A stretch of 64,000 bases of DNA from Clostridium novyi NT (GCF_000014125.1 NC_008593.1:310001-374000); one strand, 5' to 3'; shown: positions 44,428-53,534, counted from the first letter of the stretch. Notes: generated by a model from the sequence alone, not told the origin. Made by a program: numbers and translations.

Positions 44428-45498
44428 ATGGAAAGTAAGAATACATTTTTACCAAGTTATAGTATAGGGGAAGGGGCTTATAAGAATATTAAAAGAGTAT
44501 GTAGTTTATATGGAAATAATGTTGTAATTATAGGTGGTAAAACAGCGTTATCAAAGGCTGAGAAAAAAATAAAAGAATCATTACCAGAAAAATTTAATGT
44601 TCTTGAAACTTTATGGTATGGTGGGGAGGCTACATTTGAAAATGCTGAACTGCTTGCAGAAAATGAAAATGTAAAAAAAGCAGATATGGTATTTGCAGTT
44701 GGTGGGGGTAAAGCCATTGATACTTGCAAAAGTTTATGTGAAGATTTAAATAAACCATTGTTTACCTTTCCTACAATTGCAGGGACTTGTGCTCCTGTAA
44801 GCGAAGTAAGTGCTATGTATTATAAAGATGGGGTATTTCGCTGTGCAAGAGGATATGATAAACCGCCAGTACATTGTTTTATAGATACTAAAATCATTGC
44901 AGAAGCACCAGATGTATATTTGTGGGCAGGTATTGGAGACACTTTGGCAAAGGCATATGAACCTGAGTTTTCTAGTAGAAATATTGTTTTAGATCATGCT
45001 AATGCTGTTGGAGTTTCTCTTTCTGTAATGTGTGGTGAACCTCTTAGAAAATATGGAAAAAAAGGTCTTGAAGACTGTAAGCAAAATAAAGTTTCTAGAG
45101 AGTTAGAAGAAACAGTACTTGGAATAATAGTAAGTACAGGTCTTGTATCAAATTATTTAAATTTAGATTATAACAGTGCTGTGGCTCATGCTATGTGCTA
45201 TGGATTTACAACTCTTAAACAAATTGAAGAAAATCATTTACATGGAGAAGTAGTATCTTATGGGGTTTTGGTACAGCTTATGTTAGATAATAAATTAGAA
45301 TTTATAGATAAATTACTTCCATTCTATAAGGAAGTTGGATTACCTACAAAACTTATTGATTTAGATGTAACTTTAGATGAACTTGATGGGGTATTAGAAA
45401 AAGCAGTATCTGTACCAGACTTAAATTCAGTTGCTTTTGAAGTTAATAAAGAAAATTTATATAAGGCAGTTTTAGATTTAGAAAACTATAATCAATAG
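44428..45498 (+). CDS. Iron-containing dehydrogenase, glycerol dehydrogenase / hydroxycarboxylate dehydrogenase type
   Basis: Polyol- or hydroxyacid-oxidising NAD enzyme of the GldA branch, 356 residues. The NAD motif is AVGGGKAIDTCK (about 91-102). Metal ligands are placed as in GldA: Asp in WAGIGDTLAKAYEP, His in AVAHAMCYGFT, and His in NHLHGEVVSYGV. The TFPTIAGTCAPVSEVSAMY stretch is closer to the HcxA (YbdH)/Fe-ADH group than to classical glycerol dehydrogenase. E. coli HcxA reduces 2-oxo acids such as 2-oxobutanoate. That activity would fit the T-box context, a transporter plus a 2-oxo-acid enzyme under isoleucine control. Glycerol oxidation is the competing reading. The ATG has a GGGGGCG site. 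Confidence 0.82.
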   Translation: MESKNTFLPSYSIGEGAYKNIKRVCSLYGNNVVIIGGKTALSKAEKKIKESLPEKFNVLETLWYGGEATFENAELLAENENVKKADMVFAVGGGKAIDTCKSLCEDLNKPLFTFPTIAGTCAPVSEVSAMYYKDGVFRCARGYDKPPVHCFIDTKIIAEAPDVYLWAGIGDTLAKAYEPEFSSRNIVLDHANAVGVSLSVMCGEPLRKYGKKGLEDCKQNKVSRELEETVLGIIVSTGLVSNYLNLDYNSAVAHAMCYGFTTLKQIEENHLHGEVVSYGVLVQLMLDNKLEFIDKLLPFYKEVGLPTKLIDLDVTLDELDGVLEKAVSVPDLNSVAFEVNKENLYKAVLDLENYNQ

Positions 45499-45602
45499 GA
45501 ATAAATAAAAATAATACCCCTAAAATATAAAATTACTTAATGACTTATAATTAAATAAACTTAATGGTAATATATAAATATAACAAAAAAGGGGGTAATT
45601 AC

Positions 45603-47297
45603 CTGATTACGTTTAGTGAATATGAATATGTAAGACCAAATATTGATGAAGTAAAAGATAAGTTTAATGAACTTATAAGCAGATTTCAAAAAGCTAATTC
45701 CTTTGATGAACAAGATAGTATACTTGAAGAAATAAAACTTATAAGAAATGAAGTAGAATCTATGATGGAGTTAGTTTACATTAGAAATTCCATTAACACT
45801 GTTGATGAGTTCTACGAAAAAGAAAAAGAATTTATGGATGAGGTAAGTCCTATATATCAAGGACTAATTTCAGATTATTATAAAGTTCTTATTAATTCAA
45901 AGTTTAGAAGCAAGCTAGAAGAAAAGTGGGGAAAACAATTATTTAAATTAGCAGAAATGCAAATAAAGACATTTTCTCCAGATATAATTGAAGATCTTCA
46001 AGTAGAAAATAAATTAGTTACTGAATATGATAAGTTAAAAGCTTCAGCAAAAATAATGTTTGAAGGAAAAGAAAGAAATCTTTCTGAATTAGAACCATTT
46101 ATGCAATCACAAGATAGAAGTATGAGAAAGAAAACTTATGAAGCTTATTCAAATTTCTTCAAGGAAAATGAAGCAAAATTTGATGAGATATATGATAAGT
46201 TAGTTAAAGTAAGACATAAGATTGCAAAAAAATTAGGATATAAAAACTTTGTTGAAGTTGGGTATATGAGAATGCAAAGATCTGATTATAATGCAGAAAT
46301 GGTATCTACATATAGAGAACAAGTTTTAAAATATATTGTGCCAGTTGCTGAAAAATTAAAGAAAAGACAGGCAGAAAGACTTGGACTTAAAGAATTAAAA
46401 TATTATGATGAACCAATAAAGTTTTTAACAGGAAATGCAGTTCCAAAGGGTGATTATAAGCATATTTTAAATAACGCAAAAACTATGTATAAAGAATTGT
46501 CAGAAGAAACTAATAAGTTCTTTAACTTTATGGTAGACCATGAGCTTATGGATTTGCTAAGCAAAAAAGGAAAAGCAGGTGGTGGATATTGTACTTATAT
46601 CAGTAAGTATAAATCACCATTTATATTCTCTAACTTTAATGGAACTTCAGGAGATATTGATGTACTTACTCATGAGGCAGGTCACGCTTTTCAAACTTAT
46701 TTAAGTAGAAGTCTTGAAATTCCAGAGTATGCTTTCCCAACTTCAGAAGCTGCTGAAATTCACTCAATGAGTATGGAATTTTTAACATGGCCATGGATGA
46801 ATCTGTTCTTTGAAGAACAAGAACAAAAATATAAATTTGCTCATTTATCAGAAGCAATTACATTTATACCTTATGGTGTTACTGTAGATGAATTCCAACA
46901 CTTTGTTTATGAAAATCCAGAGGTTACACCAGAGGAAAGAAAACTTGCTTGGAGAAAAATAGAGAAAAAATACTTACCTGGTAAAGATTACGAAGATAAT
47001 GATTTTTATAATAGGGGAGGATTTTGGTTTAAGCAAGGACATATATTCCAAGTACCTTTCTATTATATAGATTATACATTAGCTCAAGTTTGTGCATTCC
47101 AATTTTGGATTAAATCACATGAAAATAGAGAAAATGCATGGAAGGATTATTTAGCGTTATGTAAAGAAGGGGGAAGTAAGCCTTTCTTAGAACTTTTAAA
47201 AGTAGCAAACTTAAAGAATCCTTTTGAAGATGGATGCATGAAAAAAGTTGTAGAGCCATTAGAAGAGTGGTTAGATAATAATAATATTCAAGAATAG
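45603..47297 (+). CDS. M3-family oligoendopeptidase (PepF-like) with a non-canonical start
   Basis: Zinc endopeptidase that cleaves short peptides in the cytoplasm. HEAGH lies at residues 357-361 (DVLTHEAGHAFQTYL), with the third ligand in the AAEIHSMSMEF helix. The size, about 565 residues, is normal for the family. The family-like N-terminus TFSEYEYVRPNIDE begins right after GGGGGTAATTAC; the codons there are CTG (45603) and ATT (45606), and no ATG/GTG/TTG is suitably placed. The CTG is seven bases after the G run, an ideal distance, so I use it; the ATT is the alternative. An ATG at 45564 is in frame but has no ribosome site and would add a basic peptide that does not look like the family. 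Ends before a strong hairpin. Confidence 0.9.
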   Translation: MITFSEYEYVRPNIDEVKDKFNELISRFQKANSFDEQDSILEEIKLIRNEVESMMELVYIRNSINTVDEFYEKEKEFMDEVSPIYQGLISDYYKVLINSKFRSKLEEKWGKQLFKLAEMQIKTFSPDIIEDLQVENKLVTEYDKLKASAKIMFEGKERNLSELEPFMQSQDRSMRKKTYEAYSNFFKENEAKFDEIYDKLVKVRHKIAKKLGYKNFVEVGYMRMQRSDYNAEMVSTYREQVLKYIVPVAEKLKKRQAERLGLKELKYYDEPIKFLTGNAVPKGDYKHILNNAKTMYKELSEETNKFFNFMVDHELMDLLSKKGKAGGGYCTYISKYKSPFIFSNFNGTSGDIDVLTHEAGHAFQTYLSRSLEIPEYAFPTSEAAEIHSMSMEFLTWPWMNLFFEEQEQKYKFAHLSEAITFIPYGVTVDEFQHFVYENPEVTPEERKLAWRKIEKKYLPGKDYEDNDFYNRGGFWFKQGHIFQVPFYYIDYTLAQVCAFQFWIKSHENRENAWKDYLALCKEGGSKPFLELLKVANLKNPFEDGCMKKVVEPLEEWLDNNNIQE

Positions 47298-47319
47298 AAA
47301 TGAATAATGTTCCTTAATT

Positions 47320-47366
47320 AAACAGATAATAATTATTATAAAGGTAATTATTATCTGTTTTAATTT
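47320..47366 (+). terminator. Terminator between the M3 peptidase and rubrerythrin genes
   Basis: A 16-bp perfect stem (47320-47335 with 47345-47360) followed by TTTTAATTTT. The rubrerythrin ribosome site begins 7 bases later, so rubrerythrin must be read by partial read-through or its own promoter. Confidence 0.8.
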
Positions 47367-47381
47367 TAGGAGGAATTTATA

Positions 47382-47984
47382 ATGGAACTTAAAGGCAGTA
47401 AAACTCTTGAAAATTTAATGAAGGCATTTGCAGGTGAAAGCCAAGCGAGAAATAGGTATACATTTGCAGCAGAAGTTGCTAAAAAAGAAGGATACAGTGT
47501 TATTGAAGGTGTGTTTAACTATACAGCAGCACAAGAAAAAGCCCATGCAGAACAATTCTTTAAATTAATTAAAAGAGCAGGAGAAACAAATGTAGACATT
47601 GCAGGTGGATATCCAGTAGATTTAAAAGACAATACATTAGATTTATTAAAAGATGCCGCACATAATGAAAATGAAGAAGCAGAAAATGTATATGTTGAAT
47701 TTAGTAAAACAGCAAAAGAAGAAGGATTTGAAAGAGAAGCATATGTTTTTGCAGAAATAGCAAAAATAGAAAAAGTGCATCATGAAAGATTTAATAGAAT
47801 TGCAACAGAACTTGAAAATAACAATCTATTTAGAAGAGATAACGAAATTGCATGGATTTGTAGCAATTGTGGATACATAGTTACAGGAAAAGAAGCACCA
47901 CAAATTTGCCCAGTATGTCAATACCCTCAAAAATACTTCTTGCCATATTCAGAAAGCTTTCAATCAAATCAAAATAATGCATAA
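47382..47984 (+). CDS. rbr: Rubrerythrin
   Basis: Di-iron peroxidase that removes hydrogen peroxide, protecting anaerobes from oxygen. Residues 1-150 form the ferritin-like di-iron domain with the ExxH-type ligands (AGESQARNRYTF, AAQEKAHAEQFF, NENEEAENVYVEF, AKIEKVHHERF). The C-terminal rubredoxin domain has CSNCGY and CPVCQ, which hold the FeS4 centre. The 200-residue length is typical. The ATG follows AGGAGG. Two tandem 14-bp repeats and a strong terminator follow. Confidence 0.96.
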   Translation: MELKGSKTLENLMKAFAGESQARNRYTFAAEVAKKEGYSVIEGVFNYTAAQEKAHAEQFFKLIKRAGETNVDIAGGYPVDLKDNTLDLLKDAAHNENEEAENVYVEFSKTAKEEGFEREAYVFAEIAKIEKVHHERFNRIATELENNNLFRRDNEIAWICSNCGYIVTGKEAPQICPVCQYPQKYFLPYSESFQSNQNNA

Positions 47985-48017
47985 TTAAAGGAATAAAATT
48001 AAAGGAATAAAATTAAA
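47984..48017. repeat. Short tandem repeat, 14-bp unit, 2.4 copies
   Basis: ATTAAAGGAATAAA occurs at 47984-47997 and 47998-48011, followed by ATTAAA. It begins in the rubrerythrin stop codon region. Confidence 0.7.
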
Positions 48018-48034
48018 TATTAAGTGCATATGTT

Positions 48035-48070
48035 AAAAGAGGTGATTATGTATATAATCACCTCTTTTGT
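48035..48070 (+). terminator. Terminator after rubrerythrin
   Basis: A 15-bp perfect stem, AAAAGAGGTGATTAT with ATAATCACCTCTTTT, loop GTAT. The run of T is part of the stem. Confidence 0.88.
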
Positions 48071-48093
48071 AGTGCTTTTATAACATAATCTTA

Positions 48094-48138
48094 CAAATGT
48101 ATTATACATTTGGAGGGAAAAAGTGTTTTGTGTAGAAT
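48094..48138 (+). promoter_or_regulatory. glgA promoter with palindromic operator
   Basis: Palindrome CAAATGTAT-T-ATACATTTG (48094-48112) overlaps a -35-like TTGGAG (48110-48115). A TAGAAT -10 follows at 48133-48138 with 17 bases between. The palindrome may be a repressor or activator site for glycogen genes. Confidence 0.45.
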
Positions 48139-48177
48139 AATACTATTAAACCAAATAAAAGAAAAGAGGGGGAGCTT

Positions 48178-49617
48178 ATGAATATATTATTTGCTACATC
48201 AGAAGCATTTCCGTTTATAAAGACAGGTGGACTTGGAGATGTATCTTATGCACTTCCTAAAGCGTTAAAAAGAAAAGGAACTGATATAAGAGTTATATTA
48301 CCTAAGTACAGTTCAATACCACAGGAATATGCAGATAATATGAGGAAGGTAGCAGAGTTTACTGTGGGGGTAGGATGGAGAAGTCAGTATTGTGGGCTTT
48401 TAGAATTAGAAAAGGATGGAGTAAAATTTTATTTTATAGACAATGAATATTATTTTAAGCGAAATTCTGCTTATGCACAAATGGATGACGGCGAAAGATT
48501 TTCTTTTTTTTCAAGAGCTATTTTAGAATCTATAAATCATATAAGTGATTTCACACCTGACGTACTACATTGCAATGATTGGCATACGGCTATGACAATA
48601 CCAATGCTAAGAGATCAATATTTTAATAATCCCAAATTAAATAACATAAAAACTGTTTATACTATTCATAACTTAAAGTATCAAGGAAGATTTGGAAAGG
48701 AGATTCTCTGGGAATTACTTGGATTTGGTGATGAGTATTTTTCAGAAGATAAGTTCAAATACTATGATAGTATTTCCTTTATGAAAGCGGGAATAGTATA
48801 TGCAGATGCAATAACTACAGTAAGTCCAACATATGCGGAAGAAATAAAAACAGAATATTATGGTGAAGGATTAAATGGACTTCTACAAAGTAGATCAAAA
48901 GATTTATATGGAATATTAAATGGAATTGATACAGATGTAAATAATCCAAGCACAGATATGTTCTTATTTGATAAGTATGATGTGAATAACCTCGAAGCTA
49001 AGGCAAGAAATAAAGAAAAATTGCAAGAGATGCTACACCTACCTAAAAATAGAGACATTCCAATGATAGGCATAGTTGCTAGATTAGAAGAACAAAAGGG
49101 ATTTGAACTTATTAAGGAAGTTATAGAAGAATTATTACAAGAAAATATACAATTAGTGGTGCTTGGAACTGGAGATCAAAGGTATGAGGATATGTTCAAG
49201 TTTTTTGCATGGAAATATCCAGACAAGTTATCAGCTAATATATATTTTGATGGAGGTCTTGCACAAAAGATATACGCAGCATCAGACATGTTCTTAATGC
49301 CATCAAGATTTGAGCCATGTGGAATAGGTCAATTAATAGCTTTAAGATATGGTAGTGTTCCAATTGTTAGAGAAACAGGGGGACTTAATGATACTGTATT
49401 TTCTTATAATGAATTTACTGGAGAAGGTAATGGATTTAGTTTCACAAGTTTTAATGCTAGGGATATGCTATATACTATAAAAAGAGCTATAGGTTTTTAT
49501 TATGATAAAGATGTATGGAGTAAATTGGTTCAAAGGGGTATGAATGGAGATTACAGTTGGGAAAAAGCTGCTGAGAAATATATGAGGGTATATAGTAACA
49601 TACTTCATAAATGGTAG
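48178..49617 (+). CDS. glgA: Glycogen synthase (ADP-glucose)
   Basis: Adds glucose from ADP-glucose to glycogen. The 479-residue GT5 enzyme has the N-terminal nucleotide-sugar motif KTGGLGDV with Lys15, HCNDWHTAM in the N-domain, and the C-terminal DMFLMPSRFEPCGIGQ with the catalytic Glu, as well as RETGGL. The ATG follows GAGGGGGAG. It is followed 27 bp later by glgP. ADP-glucose pyrophosphorylase (glgC/glgD) and branching enzyme are not in the window. Storage glycogen in clostridia is laid down before sporulation; whether this locus is so timed is not shown. Confidence 0.96.
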   Translation: MNILFATSEAFPFIKTGGLGDVSYALPKALKRKGTDIRVILPKYSSIPQEYADNMRKVAEFTVGVGWRSQYCGLLELEKDGVKFYFIDNEYYFKRNSAYAQMDDGERFSFFSRAILESINHISDFTPDVLHCNDWHTAMTIPMLRDQYFNNPKLNNIKTVYTIHNLKYQGRFGKEILWELLGFGDEYFSEDKFKYYDSISFMKAGIVYADAITTVSPTYAEEIKTEYYGEGLNGLLQSRSKDLYGILNGIDTDVNNPSTDMFLFDKYDVNNLEAKARNKEKLQEMLHLPKNRDIPMIGIVARLEEQKGFELIKEVIEELLQENIQLVVLGTGDQRYEDMFKFFAWKYPDKLSANIYFDGGLAQKIYAASDMFLMPSRFEPCGIGQLIALRYGSVPIVRETGGLNDTVFSYNEFTGEGNGFSFTSFNARDMLYTIKRAIGFYYDKDVWSKLVQRGMNGDYSWEKAAEKYMRVYSNILHKW

Positions 49618-49644
49618 ATTAATGAAATTTTAGGAGTGAAATAA

Positions 49645-52068
49645 ATGAAGTTAAGTAAAGAAACAATAAAGAAGGATTTTGTTAAAAAACTTATAACTAT
49701 GTTTTCAGAGGATATAGAGGAAGCATCTACACATCATAAATATTTGGCATTTGGTAGTTTAATCAAGGATTACTGTGCTGAAAATTGGATGAAAACAAAC
49801 AAGAGATATATAAGAGAAGGAGAAAAACAAGTTTATTATTTTTCTATGGAATTTTTAATAGGAAGACTTTTAAGGAGTAACTTATTAAATCTTGGAATAG
49901 TAGAAGAAAGTGAACAGGCTTTAGCTGAACTTGGTATAAATATAAAAGAATTAGAAGATGCAGAATTAGATGCTGGACTTGGAAATGGTGGACTTGGAAG
50001 ACTTGCAGCTTGTTTCCTAGATTCTATGGCATCGCTAGGAATTGCAGGTCATGGTTGCGGAATAAGATACAAGTATGGATTGTTTGAACAAAAAATCGTA
50101 AATGGATATCAAGTTGAAATACCAGATAACTGGTTAAAAGAAGGAAACGTATGGGAAACAAGAAAAGATAATAAATCTGTAATAGTTAAGTTTGGTGGAA
50201 AAGTAACACCAGAAATGCTAAATGGAAGATTGAATTTTAAACATGAAAATTATCAAGCTGTCAGAGCTGTGCCATATGATACTCCAATAGTGGGATACGA
50301 AAATGATACTGTAAACAATCTTAGATTGTGGAGTGCTGAAACAGTAGAACAAGATAAAGATTTAGATTTTTCATTTTTTAAGTACGGAAATTATTCAAAA
50401 GCAGTAGAATATAAATCATCAATTGAATCAATATCTCAAGTGCTATATCCAGATGACTCTCAGTATGAAGGAAAAATATTAAGATTAAAACAACAATATT
50501 TCTTTGTAAGTGCTGGTATACAAAGCATAATAAGAAATTATAAAAAGAGAAATAAACCAATTACTGAATTAGATAAATATATAGCAATTCATATAAACGA
50601 TACTCATCCTTCACTTGCAGTTCCCGAACTTATGAGAATACTCATAGATGAAGAAGAATTAGATTGGGATAAAGCATGGGATATTACAACAAAAACTATA
50701 TCATATACAAACCATACAATAATGGCAGAAGCATTAGAAAAATGGGATATAAATATGTTTAGAGAATTACTCCCAAGAATTTATATGATAGTAGAAGAAA
50801 TAAATAGAAGATTTGTAGAAGAAATAAAATCTAAATACGGCGATAATCAATACAAAATAGATAAAATGGCTATTATAAATCAAGGAAAAATAAGAATGGC
50901 CAATTTAGCTATTGTTGGAGGACACTCTGTAAATGGAGTTGCAAAACTTCATACAGAAATATTAAAGAAAAGAGAACTTGCTGATTTCTACGAATTATAT
51001 CCTGACAAATTTAATAATAAGACTAATGGAATAACCCATAGAAGATGGCTAATACAATCAAATCCTGAACTTGCAAAATTCATAACAGAAGCCATCGGAG
51101 ATCAGTGGATAAAAGATCCTAAAAAATTAACTTATTTATTAAAGTATGTAGATAAGAAAAAATTCCAAGAAAGATTATATAATATAAAAAGAAATAACAA
51201 AACAAAGTTTGCAAATGAAATAAAGAAAAAATACAATATAGATATAAATCCTAACTCAATTTTTGACGTTCAAGTAAAAAGATTACATGCCTACAAGAGA
51301 CAAATGTTAAATTTATTCCACATAATTTACCTATACAATAAACTAAAAGAAAATCCAAAATTAGATATAGTGCCAAGAACATTTATATTCGGAGCTAAAG
51401 CTTCACCAAGCTATTATTTAGCTAAAGAAGTAATAAAATTAATAAACACTGTAGCAGAAAAAATTAATAATGATAAGGATATACAAGATAAAATAAAAGT
51501 TGTATTCCTTGAAAATTACAGAGTATCACTTGCAGAAAAAATAATTCCTTGTGCGGATGTAAGTGAGCAAATTTCAACAGCTTCAAAAGAAGCATCAGGT
51601 ACTGGAAATATGAAATTTATGATGAATGGAGCAATTACACTTGCCACATTAGACGGAGCTAATATAGAAATAAGAGAAGCTGTTGGTGACGAGAATATAA
51701 TAACTTTTGGATTGAATGCTGATGAAGTTATGAATTATGAAAAAAATGGTGGATATAATTCAAGAGAAATATATAATCAAGATGAAAGAATCCATAAAAT
51801 AATGGATCAAATAACAAATGGATATTTTGGTGTTCCAAGTTCTGAATTTAAAAATATATATCAACATTTAATGGAACAAAATGATGAGTATTTTGTATTT
51901 AAAGATTTTGATTCTTATGTAAAAGCTCAAGAAAGAATTGATACTATTTATAGAGATAGAAGTAAGTGGATGGAGATAAGTGGAATCAATATAGCTAAAT
52001 CCGGAATATTCTCTAGTGATAATACTATAGATAAATATTCAAAAAAAATATGGAATACTAGTAAATAA
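49645..52068 (+). CDS. glgP: Glycogen phosphorylase
   Basis: Releases glucose-1-phosphate from glycogen. The 807-residue GT35 protein has EDAELDAGLGNGGLGRLAAC near residue 106, the PLP lysine Lys657 in GTGNMKFMMNGA, and TLDGANIEIREAVG. The ATG follows TTAGGAGTG. Its product is the substrate of PgcA encoded at 29.1-30.8 kb. Having synthase and phosphorylase in one operon gives both build-up and release under one promoter, so activity must be set at protein level. A strong bidirectional terminator follows. Confidence 0.96.
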   Translation: MKLSKETIKKDFVKKLITMFSEDIEEASTHHKYLAFGSLIKDYCAENWMKTNKRYIREGEKQVYYFSMEFLIGRLLRSNLLNLGIVEESEQALAELGINIKELEDAELDAGLGNGGLGRLAACFLDSMASLGIAGHGCGIRYKYGLFEQKIVNGYQVEIPDNWLKEGNVWETRKDNKSVIVKFGGKVTPEMLNGRLNFKHENYQAVRAVPYDTPIVGYENDTVNNLRLWSAETVEQDKDLDFSFFKYGNYSKAVEYKSSIESISQVLYPDDSQYEGKILRLKQQYFFVSAGIQSIIRNYKKRNKPITELDKYIAIHINDTHPSLAVPELMRILIDEEELDWDKAWDITTKTISYTNHTIMAEALEKWDINMFRELLPRIYMIVEEINRRFVEEIKSKYGDNQYKIDKMAIINQGKIRMANLAIVGGHSVNGVAKLHTEILKKRELADFYELYPDKFNNKTNGITHRRWLIQSNPELAKFITEAIGDQWIKDPKKLTYLLKYVDKKKFQERLYNIKRNNKTKFANEIKKKYNIDINPNSIFDVQVKRLHAYKRQMLNLFHIIYLYNKLKENPKLDIVPRTFIFGAKASPSYYLAKEVIKLINTVAEKINNDKDIQDKIKVVFLENYRVSLAEKIIPCADVSEQISTASKEASGTGNMKFMMNGAITLATLDGANIEIREAVGDENIITFGLNADEVMNYEKNGGYNSREIYNQDERIHKIMDQITNGYFGVPSSEFKNIYQHLMEQNDEYFVFKDFDSYVKAQERIDTIYRDRSKWMEISGINIAKSGIFSSDNTIDKYSKKIWNTSK

Positions 52069-52075
52069 AATAAAT

Positions 52076-52117
52076 AAAAAACAACAATATGACATCTGTC
52101 GTATTGTTGTTTTTTAT
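52076..52117. terminator. Bidirectional terminator between glgP and the LysM gene
   Basis: AAAAAACAACAATATGAC pairs with GTCGTATTGTTGTTTTTT, loop ATCT (one G-T type mismatch). A and T runs on both sides serve both convergent genes. Confidence 0.88.
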
Positions 52118-52130
52118 ATTAATATGAGAT

Positions 52131-52757
52131 TTATTTGGTAGCATCGTTTTTTACGGAGTTTGAGTTTGCTTCGGCACTTTCATTAGGAATATATATTTCA
52201 AGACCAGTGCTTAATACAGATGGATCAGATAAATTATTTTTTTGCATAATAATTTTGACTGCATCATTAGGATTTAAACTAGGCATACGTTTTTCAGCTA
52301 TAGTATATAGATTTTCTCCTTGTTGAACAATGTATTTAGTACATCCAGATACATCTATAGTGTTAACTGGAATAACTAAATGAGAACCTACAGTAAGCAA
52401 CTCACGATTTTTAAGACTATTCATAACTTGTAATGTCTTTACAGCATCTTCTTGACTTTTCCATGGCATTGTCTTTCTAGCAATGCTAAATAAAGTGTCT
52501 CCTTCTTTAACTATGTATTCAGTATGTTTTTCATTAGAAATATCAATTGTATTAGTGTCATTATCTTTTAAATTGTTACTTTCTTTTATATCATCACTTT
52601 CAACCTTATCTGAGGAGTTTTTATTTAAACTAACAGAGTTATTTTTAGTTTCATTTGGTGATAGATTATTTAATTTGAATGTTAAAAAGAATACTGAAAC
52701 AAATAATACAACAGATGAAGAAATTATTATTAAAGCTTTTTTTATTTCTGGTTTCAT
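52131..52757 (-). CDS. Membrane-anchored protein with two LysM domains
   Basis: Envelope protein, 208 residues. One N-terminal membrane helix (about 9-25, ALIIISSSVVLFVSVFF) is followed by a Ser/Asn-rich spacer and two LysM domains (YIVKEGDTLFSIARKTM... and YIVQQGENLYTIAEKRM...), which bind peptidoglycan or chitin-like sugars. There is no catalytic domain. I use the ATG at 52757 (MKPEIKK); a TTG at 52778 is in frame, seven codons earlier, but lies before the GGGG site. It may tether the membrane to the wall or act in spores or cell-wall growth. It is convergent with glgP. Confidence 0.85.
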   Translation of the reverse strand: MKPEIKKALIIISSSVVLFVSVFFLTFKLNNLSPNETKNNSVSLNKNSSDKVESDDIKESNNLKDNDTNTIDISNEKHTEYIVKEGDTLFSIARKTMPWKSQEDAVKTLQVMNSLKNRELLTVGSHLVIPVNTIDVSGCTKYIVQQGENLYTIAEKRMPSLNPNDAVKIIMQKNNLSDPSVLSTGLEIYIPNESAEANSNSVKNDATK

Positions 52758-52946
52758 AATACTTAATACCCCTTTCAAAATGTTTGTTTATTTTAATCCT
52801 TGACATAATTTGAATTTTTAAACAGTAAATTTAAAAAATTATGAATTTATTTGATTATTTAGGATACTTATAGAAATTAGGTTTAATTATAATAAATTTT
52901 AAAAAATTAGAGAAAACTAAAGAATAAAATGAAGGGAAGTGTAGTT

Positions 52947-53186
52947 ATGGAAAATCAACAAAGCATAATGGTGAAGAATGAATATGGAAAAGACATGGAA
53001 CTAGAATTAATTGATGTAATTACAATAAAAAATGATAAATATGTAATAGTATCTATGCCAGGTTCAGATACAGCTAATGCTTATAGAGCTGTAAACAGAA
53101 AAAATGGAGAGGTAGAATATGCATCAATAGGTTCAGGAGCAGAATTTAAGAGGGTATTAGAAGCTTATAATGCAAAAGAGGATTAA
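52947..53186 (+). CDS. DUF1292 family protein
   Basis: A small acidic protein of 79 residues. The DUF1292 layout is clear: VKNEYGKDMELELIDVITI, YVIVSMP, AYRAVNRKNGEVEYASIG, and EFKRVLEAY. Start at the ATG 52947 after AAGGGAAG; an earlier ATG at 52929 is in frame but lies before this site. The family is common in clostridia and of unknown function. Confidence 0.88.
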   Translation: MENQQSIMVKNEYGKDMELELIDVITIKNDKYVIVSMPGSDTANAYRAVNRKNGEVEYASIGSGAEFKRVLEAYNAKED

Positions 53187-53295
53187 TAAAGTTAAATACA
53201 TAAGTGATAATCAAAATTAATTAATATTAATTAAGAAAAAAGGAAAAACTATAAAGAAATAATTTATAAATAATAAATGGAGAGGAAGATAAAAT

Positions 53296-53487
53296 ATGAA
53301 AGCTGATGTAGATAAGGATTTATGCATAGGATGTGGACTTTGTCCATCTATATGTCCAGAAGTTTTTGATATGGGGGACGATGGAAAAGCACATGTAACT
53401 GTAGATGAAGTTGAAGAAGCTTCAAAAGATAGTGCATCAGAAGCAAGACAATCATGTCCAGTAGAAGCTATTACAGTAGAAGAATAA
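53296..53487 (+). CDS. [4Fe-4S] ferredoxin
   Basis: Small electron carrier, 63 residues. The cluster ligands are Cys10, Cys13, Cys16 (CIGCGLC) and Cys54 (SCPVEAI); Cys20 lies in PSICPEVF. One cluster is expected, as in the ferredoxins of 60-odd residues from Thermotoga or Bacillus, in contrast to the 2[4Fe-4S] clostridial type. The ATG follows GGAGAGGAAG. A terminator follows. It might serve the radical or redox enzymes of this genome, but no partner is fixed by context. Confidence 0.93.
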   Translation: MKADVDKDLCIGCGLCPSICPEVFDMGDDGKAHVTVDEVEEASKDSASEARQSCPVEAITVEE

Positions 53488-53501
53488 TATAATAAAAATA
53501 T

Positions 53502-53534
53502 AAAAAGCCATGTTTAAAAAAATATGGCTTTTTA
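53502..53534. terminator. Terminator after the ferredoxin gene
   Basis: A 10-bp stem, AAAAAGCCAT with ATGGCTTTTT, around a 12-base loop. It is between convergent genes and could be used from both sides. Confidence 0.8.
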
